A model generated the notes under the pieces. It did no database searches, had not been told where the DNA came from, and was given only the letters and a program-made list of their open reading frames with translations. The position numbers were made by a program, and so were the translations under genes. From contig JANLVJ010000045.1 of assembly GCA_031363945.1 (NCBI GenBank), forward strand, positions 21,612 through 85,611: a stretch of DNA of 64,000 nucleotides, read 5' to 3'. Below, in pieces: positions 55,680-64,000 of this stretch. Source of the stretch: JANLVJ01 sp031363945 (GTDB lineage Bacteria; Bacteroidota; Bacteroidia; Sphingobacteriales; Sphingobacteriaceae). Every line of letters starts with the position of its first letter. Position 1 is the first letter of the stretch.

Positions 55680-57653
55680 TCAGATCTTTTCAAGAACCAT
55701 AAATTTTTGCTTTGTCTTAATTATCTGGGCCATAAATTCTTTCAGTACCTGATATTCAGCAGCCGAATACACCTCTTTTAAAAATGAAAAGCGGTATGAG
55801 AGCTGATATTTATCATCTTGCAAATCATGACTCATAATGAAGAAGCCCCCGTCATTGGGTAATTTAATCTGTAGATCGACAGGTTGGGAAACGACTTTAT
55901 AACCCGCAGGTAATTGAATCTGAATGACTACAGTTTCATTATATGGTTTGCCAAAATCTATTGGATAAAACCGCTGTGCTTCTTGAAATAAACTATAACT
56001 GAAAGTAGGACTAAGAAAGGGGGAAAAATTTATTCTTTTTCCGGCATCCGCATGAAAGTTTCGTATTTCTATCTGAAACTTACTATGCAAATTTTCCTCT
56101 GTTGAATCCATGCCATTGACTGAATAAGAAATGATACGTGAATTTTTCCAGGTCTTTGTTTTCGCATCCAGGTAATCATCCTGTGTCGAAAAATTCCGTC
56201 TTTTTTTCCGCTCTTCAAGCGCGTCATATCCATATTTATATTCGTTTATTTCACCTTTCAGGCTCCCGTCGGCACTCATTTTCAGATCATATTGTATGAA
56301 ATTTTTATTGCCCTGTGGGGGTGTAATGGGTATCCACCTTGATGAGTCACCGTCAGGAAAAAGTCTGCCCTCATGACTCAGAAATTCTGGAGAAATAAAA
56401 CCAAAAGGCATGTACTTATCTGTTATATCTAAAAAATACCTGTGTCCATTCAAATCAAGAACGGCCAGCACATTATTGAAGTCTGTTCGAACAGGAAAGA
56501 GTTTTCTGGGTGATGCAGATCTCCTGCAACTTTGTAAAAGTGGACTGGCATTCAGGCCAGCGGCACGCAATGCAGCAACCAGAGCCAGATTTAATTCTCC
56601 ACTCATTCCCTTTCGATCTGTCCAGAGTTTTTTAGGTGAGACATCTGCCCAGGAATCGTAAATATCATTCCAGACATAGTGCTGTTTCAATAGCTCATAT
56701 ATGCGCCTGGCTTTTAATGAATCAGAAAGCTGACTCTTTATAAGTGTATCAAGCAACGGCTTGAAAAAACGAATACTCCTTTTAAGTCCGAATTCCTCAC
56801 TCTGCATATAGCGGTCTTCATCTCTCCAGGTACTGGTCACTTTTTTGGTATAATTGGAATTTACCAGATAAGAGACTAATTCAAAATCAATTTTTGGCGT
56901 AAAATCACTCATTGCCGAAACAAAGCTTTCTTGATGCAATGCGGGTAAATCAAGCATGCCCCAGGTTAATACAGAACAATCGGCAACACCCCCGTTGCCG
57001 AAAACCAGACAGCTTTTTTCGAGTTCAGCTTTTTGAGTATCAAGTTTCCTTGACCCGCCTAACGAAATATTAAACGTGTAAATACCTGGTATTACTGCCG
57101 TAAAGACCGATTTTACTTTCGGAATATCTGACTGAAAAACCCAAGAATGAAAGGAAAAAAGAAATGGGGAATGAGTAGTATAGCGGTATTCAATGATGCT
57201 TCCAGCAACTATTCCCGGAATTGAGAAACTAGCAGAATTGTTCACTTTACTCTCGTCAGTGTTAAAAATCCTTTTTGGATCAAGCTGAACTTCTTTAATA
57301 TCATTATTGACAAGCGTAAAGCTTGACCCCGATATATCACTTATTTCTTCAGCATCAATTGAGCTACTTTTGCGCAAATAGATCTTCAATGTGGCAAGGT
57401 CAGTACCTGCAGATTTCAGAATTTTAATGCGGGTATAAAATTTGTATTCCAGTTCTCGTCCATTATCTTGAGTATTAATAATGGCGGCTCTACCAATTTC
57501 ATTAATGACAACAGCCCGTGCAATGGTATCATCCGTATAATGCTTCGTAAAATCTTCTACAGTAAGCTTGGGATGATCATCATACGGATCATTCTGAGCC
57601 TTTACAACTAATGAAATAAAAATAAGCGAGAATAGAAGTAAATATTTCCTCAT
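55680..57653 (-). CDS. DUF3857 / transglutaminase-like exported protein (Cys absent)
   Basis: A 657-residue paralogue of the gene at 53663. Signal peptide about 1-20 (ending VVKAQ), DUF3857 domain (about 40-215), transglutaminase-like domain (about 260-420), C-terminal beta domain. At the position of the catalytic Cys it reads RKGMSGELNLALVAALRAAG, so the nucleophile is missing and the fold is probably non-catalytic, perhaps a binding partner of the neighbour. ATG at 57653 chosen because it gives a proper signal peptide; an extended upstream reading to 57737 is not supported. Confidence 0.82.
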   Translation of the reverse strand: MRKYLLLFSLIFISLVVKAQNDPYDDHPKLTVEDFTKHYTDDTIARAVVINEIGRAAIINTQDNGRELEYKFYTRIKILKSAGTDLATLKIYLRKSSSIDAEEISDISGSSFTLVNNDIKEVQLDPKRIFNTDESKVNNSASFSIPGIVAGSIIEYRYTTHSPFLFSFHSWVFQSDIPKVKSVFTAVIPGIYTFNISLGGSRKLDTQKAELEKSCLVFGNGGVADCSVLTWGMLDLPALHQESFVSAMSDFTPKIDFELVSYLVNSNYTKKVTSTWRDEDRYMQSEEFGLKRSIRFFKPLLDTLIKSQLSDSLKARRIYELLKQHYVWNDIYDSWADVSPKKLWTDRKGMSGELNLALVAALRAAGLNASPLLQSCRRSASPRKLFPVRTDFNNVLAVLDLNGHRYFLDITDKYMPFGFISPEFLSHEGRLFPDGDSSRWIPITPPQGNKNFIQYDLKMSADGSLKGEINEYKYGYDALEERKKRRNFSTQDDYLDAKTKTWKNSRIISYSVNGMDSTEENLHSKFQIEIRNFHADAGKRINFSPFLSPTFSYSLFQEAQRFYPIDFGKPYNETVVIQIQLPAGYKVVSQPVDLQIKLPNDGGFFIMSHDLQDDKYQLSYRFSFLKEVYSAAEYQVLKEFMAQIIKTKQKFMVLEKI

Positions 57654-57746
57654 AGAAAGAAGTTTATCAAGTACTGTTTTTCTTAAAATTGGTGCTGTCA
57701 AACGCCTGATAGTTTGACGGGGCCATGGCAAAATCATGCTACATTA

Positions 57747-59420
57747 TCATTTATTATAAAATTCTTCAAGAAAGTTAAAACGGCTGTTATTGATGTCCCG
57801 CTGCATTTTAGTCTCTACATCAATGTTTATGAAATCTATCGGCGCATTTATATTCAGTGCTTGCCATGTCGGTAGGCCGTTACCATTTGGGTTACCGGTC
57901 TTAATAAAATTGGCAAAGTAGCCTTCCATAGTTGCCGACACTTTAAAGTCATCAGCATTCCAGTCAAATACTTTATTGGTGCTCAGATTACCCAGTGCAT
58001 ATTCAATTTCGGATGAATGAGAAGCACCCAGACCCAATGGCTTTTTCCGATCATCAGCCGTTTGACGAATGCGTGAAAAAAGATAGCGATATACAGGTTT
58101 GCCAGAAGTCTTAGCCTGCAGATCGGCCCATTTCCAGGTGCTATAGACAATAAACATATCACTTGCCAGATCTGTTGCTGATTGTTTGATGGTTTTCTCA
58201 TCAGTGCCTGGAAATAAGATCAGCGCTTTGTCTGCACTTGATCCAAATACATGTTTGATCACGGAAGCATAATGATCCGGGGTTATTGAGTCATGGATGA
58301 TGTCGCCATAACCGCCTTCAGCTGAATTCCAACCTACCAGCAAGGGCACTTTCGCCTGCCTGCCAGCGGCAAACGTTAAAGCAGGAATTTCTTTAAAAAA
58401 GTAGCCGTCAATTACAGAAGGCAATTTTTCATTGAGGTTAAATTCAAGATCAAGCAGTTTTTTTGCAGGCATAGCCCGCATTGCCTTCAGATTTTTTAAG
58501 CCTGCCCGGGTCATAAAATCTAATCCATTATGTTCTGCTGTATCAAGCGATACAGGAATGAAAGTGGGTTTAATCATAGCTCCGCTCTCCCCTATCGCTG
58601 CAGCAAATAAATTCCTGGACAACGGAGTTGCCATCTGGGCAAATACAGAAATAGATCCTGCAGATTCACCGGCAATGGTGACTCTTGAGGGGTCACCTCC
58701 AAAGGCTGAAATATTTTTACTCACCCAACGTAATGCGGCGGTTTGATCTTGCAGGCCATAATTCCCTGATGCATGATGCCCAGACTCAACACTCAGTTCA
58801 GGATGTGCCAGGAAGCCAAAAATACCTAGTCTATAGTTAACAGTTATGGTGATTATACCCTTACGGGCAAGATCAGCCCCATCATAACGGTATTCTGAGC
58901 CATCACCCCCTTTAAAGCCACCTCCATAAAAATAAACGAGTACCGGTAGAAGAATAGCAGAACCGGTGACTGATTTACTAACCGAAATCAGTACTGACTT
59001 TCCTTTTGACTTTGCAACTGAGTTCTCAGCTGGTTTCCAGATATTCAGATACAGACAGTCTTCACTTGTACCATTTGACCGGAATTGCATATCACTAAAA
59101 AGGGGTTTCTGCATGGCCTTGGGGCCAAAGTTTTTGGTGACTCTGATTCCCTTCCAGTTTTTAAGCGGCTGCGGCTCCTTCCACCTGAGATTTCCAACTG
59201 GAGGCAAGGCATAGGGCACCCCTTTAAAAGTTTCAAGTCCGGCGGAAGGTTCGTAAACGCCTTCTAAAATCCCATTTTGGGTTTTAACTTTTGGGCCCGG
59301 TATAGAAATATTGTTTCTTTGAACAATTGTCTCACTCGTACCTGACTGTGCCCAGAGAGCACCCATACTTAGTGATGATAAAAAGATAGGCAGGCAGCAT
59401 ACTAGTTTACTAAACTTCAT
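57747..59420 (-). CDS. Type-B carboxylesterase, exported
   Basis: A 557-residue carboxylesterase of the cholinesterase type. Signal peptide about 1-25. EDCLYLNIW at 120-128, oxyanion-hole YGGGF at 165-169, catalytic Ser253 in TIAGESAGS, an acid in NSAEGG and His in ASHSSEIEY. Between NIWKP and LPVLVYFYGGGF there is a Ser/Lys-rich insert (about 131-158) not usual in the family. ATG at 59420 (MKFSKL) chosen over a longer reading. Ester substrate unknown. It lies 93 bp upstream of the Cys-less DUF3857 gene and may be cotranscribed. Confidence 0.85.
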   Translation of the reverse strand: MKFSKLVCCLPIFLSSLSMGALWAQSGTSETIVQRNNISIPGPKVKTQNGILEGVYEPSAGLETFKGVPYALPPVGNLRWKEPQPLKNWKGIRVTKNFGPKAMQKPLFSDMQFRSNGTSEDCLYLNIWKPAENSVAKSKGKSVLISVSKSVTGSAILLPVLVYFYGGGFKGGDGSEYRYDGADLARKGIITITVNYRLGIFGFLAHPELSVESGHHASGNYGLQDQTAALRWVSKNISAFGGDPSRVTIAGESAGSISVFAQMATPLSRNLFAAAIGESGAMIKPTFIPVSLDTAEHNGLDFMTRAGLKNLKAMRAMPAKKLLDLEFNLNEKLPSVIDGYFFKEIPALTFAAGRQAKVPLLVGWNSAEGGYGDIIHDSITPDHYASVIKHVFGSSADKALILFPGTDEKTIKQSATDLASDMFIVYSTWKWADLQAKTSGKPVYRYLFSRIRQTADDRKKPLGLGASHSSEIEYALGNLSTNKVFDWNADDFKVSATMEGYFANFIKTGNPNGNGLPTWQALNINAPIDFINIDVETKMQRDINNSRFNFLEEFYNK

Positions 59421-59492
59421 TGGTAGGTAATTAATTAGCAACCATTAAACTAAGTAAAATTTATAGCATTATGGTATTGCGTCAAGCACTTA

Positions 59493-59660
59493 TCAATCAG
59501 TAAATGCTTTGAGGGCTTTTGATGAATACCAGCTGTCAGGCTCACCATCAATTAGTAAAAGCTTTAAGGGCTTTTGATGAATAAAACCTGTCTCGCTCAA
59601 CATCAATCTTTAAAAGCTTCCAACGCCTTTGTAGGCTTACCATCTTTACCCCATGCACTC
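59493..59660 (-). repeat. Three 55-bp tandem copies of a coding tail with stop codon
   Basis: On the minus strand, three degenerate units read DGKPTKALEAFKD-stop, DVERDRFYSSKALKAFTN-stop and DGEPDSWYSSKALKAFTD-stop. Stops are at 59603-59605, 59548-59550 and 59493-59495, exactly 55 bp apart. Because 55 is not a multiple of 3, each copy is in a different frame, and each stop overlaps the first codon of the next copy. The first copy lacks four codons. Confidence 0.85.
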
Positions 59661-59782
59661 AGCCCATAATGAGGCCAGCTGGCAGCACCTTCAGGTTCCC
59701 CGGTTCTGAGAAGTTCTGAAAATGCGTGAGAAGAATGACATCTGCAACCACTATTTTTGCAATTTTTTGCATACAGTACAGA
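59603..59782 (-). pseudogene. C-terminal relic of a lost gene
   Basis: A 59-codon open segment ending in TGA (59603-59605), with natural-looking protein sequence such as HAFSELLRTGEPEGAASWPH and YGLSAWGKDGKPTKALEAFKD. The final part is the same sequence that is repeated in the 55-bp units. It has no start codon or family match that I recognise. The LLRTGEPEGA...WP segment faintly resembles carboxylesterase C-termini, but too weakly to call. Confidence 0.5.
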
Positions 59783-59909
59783 TCATTGATTACTTGATCT
59801 GTCGATACAATTGTATTTAAATTTTATTCAGCGTATTGATCAACACTTAGTATTCACTGTTATTATCAACTTGACTAATTGCCTTATTAAAATTTTTCAG
59901 GATCGATAC

Positions 59910-61193
59910 CTAATTTATTTTTTCAATTAAAAAAGAAGCATTCTGAGAAAAGACTACACGTCTTAAGAATTCTTTCAAATTGCCATATTCTTCAATACTG
60001 TAAATAGATTTCGCCAGAATTAACTGATTGCCGATTGTTAAGGTATTATCTACATTTTCAGTATTTAACATATAACTTCCACCATTAGCAGGCAGTCTTA
60101 TTCCTAGCGCTGCAGGTAATTCAGTTATTTTAAAATTAGCTGGGTAATGGAAGCGAATATTTAAAGTTTCAGTAATCGGGCTTATAATATCAACCGGATA
60201 AATGCGCTCAATACTTACAAATGGGTTTTGCTTAAAACGCATCATGACAAATGGATTAAAATGAACTTTTGATTTTATGGGGGTGCCAAATAATTCAAGT
60301 GTTAATATTTCAGTGAGTATTTTATCAGGCTCATCTGTATGCTGCAATTCAATACCCGAAATTTTAAATTGGGGCATCCCTTTATTTAAATCATCGAGAT
60401 AATCCTCCTGATTAGAAAAACTGTGAATTTTTTCTCTTTTAACCACGGCGGCGTGGCCATAATAATAAGCCGTCAATTTACCGGCAATCTTACCATCAGG
60501 CTGAAGGGTGAAATCTAGTAATGAAATCCGTTTTTCGGCAGCAGAGTTTTTCAGTACAACCCAGTCTGAAGAAAAGTCACTTCTCAATACCCGGCCATTG
60601 CCGTTGATACACTTATGAGGAATAGTACCGAATTCATACTCTTTTGAACTAGCATCAAGCAGGTAAACGGTACTATCAATTTTTAACTGACAGATTACAT
60701 AATCGAATTCTTCAAGATTTGGATAGTATAAATTTGGAAAGGCATGGTCTCGGGTTGATAGAATTAATGGCTCAGCAGTTAACCCCATAGCCCGAAGAGC
60801 ACCAATCAATGCCAGATTGAATTCTGCTGTATTCCCTGCTTTTTTCTCGAATGCAGTCCTTACTCCTTTATCAGTAAACATATCATCATGCTTATTGCAT
60901 GTAGCTGCTCCCTTAATGAACGTATATATTGCTTTAGCCTGGCTCAGACGGTCTGGTAATGCTTTTTTTATACTGTCTGTTTTATGTTTAAAAATTTCTC
61001 TGGCCCGGTTTATCTGTGAACCAAATTGAGGTTCTTCCAGCATTTCCTCAGTAGCCTGCTTCCAATCTTTATTAATCTCTTTATGTATTGCAGAATTTGA
61101 TTGGATTGATGCAAGCTGAAACTGCATTGTAGAAAGGTAATTACTGGCATCAGCCATATATGATTCATTTTTAAATGCAGGAACATCTGTCAT
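59910..61193 (-). pseudogene. DUF3857/transglutaminase gene lacking its 5' third
   Basis: A 427-codon open frame that matches the second and third domains of the proteins at 53663 and 55680. It begins at PAFKNESYMADASNYL, the counterpart of the ALHQESFVSAMSDF segment that lies after the DUF3857 domain in the paralogue. There is no signal peptide, no DUF3857 domain, and a TGA lies five codons upstream, so it is truncated. The fold remaining also lacks the Cys (KKAGNTAEFNLALIGALRAMG). The reading frame is otherwise clean, so the loss may be recent, or the remnant may still be translated. Confidence 0.7.
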
Positions 61194-61203
61194 AAAAAAG
61201 AAT

Positions 61204-61566
61204 TTTCAATACGATCGTATAATTGTTTATGCAGATATGCATAGAATTGATCAGGTCATTATCAATTTTATAAATAATGCAATCAAGTGTGCTCCTGAAT
61301 CGCTTTTAATCGGGGTTGATATTGAAGCAAAAAAGGAGTTCGTTACCGTTTCTGTCAGAGTTTATGGGAAAAGCATCAGTGCCGATAAAATACATTATCT
61401 ATTCGACCGATATTTTAGGGTAGATTCAGCATGTACCCAATTTGCAGGTCTTGAACTAGGGCTGTATATCTGCTCTGACATAATACAGAGAAATATGCGA
61501 GAAATTGGGGTTGATAGTACTATAGGCTCAGGTAGTAGACTCTGGTTTTCACTACCTATTAATTAA
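61204..61566 (+). pseudogene. 5'-truncated sensor histidine kinase
   Basis: An open frame whose homology begins just after the junction at about 61200 (QYDRIIVYADMHRIDQVIIN). It holds only the HATPase_c domain: N box INFINNAIKCAPE, then YGKSISADKI where DxGxGI is expected, FDRYFRVDS, and GLELGLYICSDII where GLGLGLY is expected. Both ATP-lid Gly positions are altered, so it is probably dead. The dimerisation/phosphoacceptor domain and sensor are gone. Converges with the DUF4174 gene. Confidence 0.75.
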
Positions 61567-61579
61567 TACGATATGATTA

Positions 61580-61936
61580 TTATTTCCGGCTTTTTATTTC
61601 CTGTATACGCATTGGCATCGCATCAACGAGATGATACAACTTATCGAGTGTTAGCAGACTGTAAGCTCTATATTTTTCGGTACCGTCTTTACCTATTAGA
61701 ATTATGCAAAATTCGTCAGGTTCTACCTTATAATAACTGCGTTCTACATCTTTCGGTTCAATAATCCGAATCTTTATGTCACGTTCATTAAGCCCGGCCC
61801 GATCACTCTTGAGAAGATTTAGCTGCTTCATATACTCACGCTGAGATGTTGTTGACGTAAAAAGGAGCAGTTGCCTTGTTGAATTGCTTCCTGAAACCCC
61901 TGAAAAACCTAATAGTATTGAGAATAAATAAATCAT
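61580..61936 (-). CDS. DUF4174-domain protein
   Basis: A 118-residue protein with a short hydrophobic N-terminus (about 1-16, likely a signal) and a DUF4174 domain: RQLLLFTSTTSQREYMKQL, SDRAGLNERDIKIRII, FCIILIGKDGTEKYRAY, and the C-terminal LVDAMPMRIQE that is typical of the family. Function unknown; thioredoxin-like shape is assumed from the family. It sits just downstream of the rRNA operon terminator. Confidence 0.8.
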   Translation of the reverse strand: MIYLFSILLGFSGVSGSNSTRQLLLFTSTTSQREYMKQLNLLKSDRAGLNERDIKIRIIEPKDVERSYYKVEPDEFCIILIGKDGTEKYRAYSLLTLDKLYHLVDAMPMRIQEIKSRK

Positions 61937-62060
61937 TGCGTATATAGGTTATAGAGCTTTTAACAAGTCATTTGATCATAAGGTTTAAACCAGCACCATT
62001 TTTATTGTAAGCGTACAGCAACGGACCAGGGTCGGCATATTGGAATAGAAAAGTGTATAA

Positions 62061-62096
62061 ATGCAAAAGCCGTACAGCATATGATGCTGTACGGCT
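62061..62096 (-). terminator. Terminator of the rRNA operon
   Basis: AGCCGTACAGCAT (62068-62080) and ATGCTGTACGGCT (62084-62096) form a perfect 13-bp stem with a 3-nt loop. On the minus strand it is followed by TTTTGC, after the 5S rRNA. Confidence 0.85.
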
Positions 62097-62108
62097 AGTG
62101 TATTGAAT

Positions 62109-62219
<111 letters not shown>

Positions 62220-62377
62220 AGTCTTTCAAGCTGCCCGGTTTGCCGCCGGCATTCCCTGCAAGCTTGTTTCCTGTAGCTTTCCTTGGTTTCAGGCTTGCGC
62301 CCTGACCTTGTTTACCACCACAGGTAATACCTTGACATATTACGGAAAGAAGATACGCGATTAATTATTAAGCGGAG

Positions 62378-64000
<1,623 letters not shown>

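Larger units (their letters stand above)
59421..59909. other. Degenerate intergenic region with gene relics
   Basis: A 489-bp gap with no intact gene. It contains the three-copy 55-bp tail repeat and the relic it belongs to (both listed). The right part (59783-59909) is AT-rich and shows nothing I can identify. Confidence 0.6.

Noticed and set aside
58432..58746. 104-codon open frame antisense to the carboxylesterase
   Set aside because: Shadow of a gene whose catalytic motifs are on the other strand.

Overview
This window looks like chromosomal DNA of a Bacteroidota member, most likely of the Sphingobacteriaceae (Pedobacter, Mucilaginibacter or Solitalea-like). The call rests on several things seen here: families largely confined to that phylum (DUF4295, DUF3098, DUF5683, HYC_CC_PP, OMP_b-brl_3, DUF3857/transglutaminase pairs); the gene order parA-parB-DUF5683-dapB-lepB; moderately AT-rich DNA; start codons preceded by A-rich leaders rather than Shine-Dalgarno sequences; and promoters of the TTTG/TAnnTTTG type. 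Most of the window is core housekeeping DNA. I see no prophage, insertion sequence, CRISPR array or integrative element.

Layout. 167-3848: an esterase, then surE and acs on the minus strand. 4304-9073: ribosomal proteins L28 and L33 and a DUF4295 protein, then ftsY-rimO-bshC. 9093-10172: a malate/lactate-type dehydrogenase. 10339-15093 (minus): parA-parB-DUF5683-dapB-lepB. 15395-18360: FMN reductase, an orphan peptide-binding lipoprotein and a TPR protein. 18512-20367: a probable metal (copper-type) group of HYC_CC_PP protein, HMA protein and an outer-membrane protein. 20395-21013: a decayed gene. 21069-27433 (minus): a large outer-membrane beta-barrel protein and leuS. 27564-31389: ftsX-DUF3098-uppP-truB-ribF. 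31449-34277 (minus): uvrA. 34561-38838: ECF sigma factor, small partner, nth, recA, nnr. 39285-41590 (minus): topoisomerase IB and tsaD, with tamB diverging at 41644-46155. 46274-49529 (minus): ribBA, an LptF/G permease and a START-like protein. 49714-49787: tRNA-Met. 50057-52597: an M1 aminopeptidase. 52675-59420 (minus): a secreted unknown, two DUF3857/transglutaminase proteins and a type-B carboxylesterase. 59493-61566: a scar of decayed genes. 61580-64000 (minus): a DUF4174 protein, 5S rRNA and the 3' part of 23S rRNA.

How the genes fit together. Envelope biogenesis recurs: LepB, UppP, TamB, the LptF/G permease, FtsX and FtsY. The replication and repair set is ParAB, UvrA, RecA, Nth and topoisomerase IB. 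Cofactor genes are RibBA, RibF, Nnr and BshC (bacillithiol). Translation genes are L28, L33, DUF4295, RimO, LeuS, TruB, TsaD, tRNA-Met and the rRNAs.

The least ordinary parts are relics rather than a clear new system. Two decayed histidine kinases are present. One lies between 14-bp direct repeats. The other is joined head to head with a transglutaminase gene that has also lost its 5' end, which suggests one deletion through a divergent gene pair. Next to that junction, a vanished gene's C-terminal tail and stop codon are tandemly repeated three times in 55-bp units. Other points of interest are the Gly-rich, 13-residue-repeat tail of the outer-membrane protein, the pairing of Cys-containing and Cys-less transglutaminase folds, and the metal-type trio. 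I did not find a complete, convincingly novel system.
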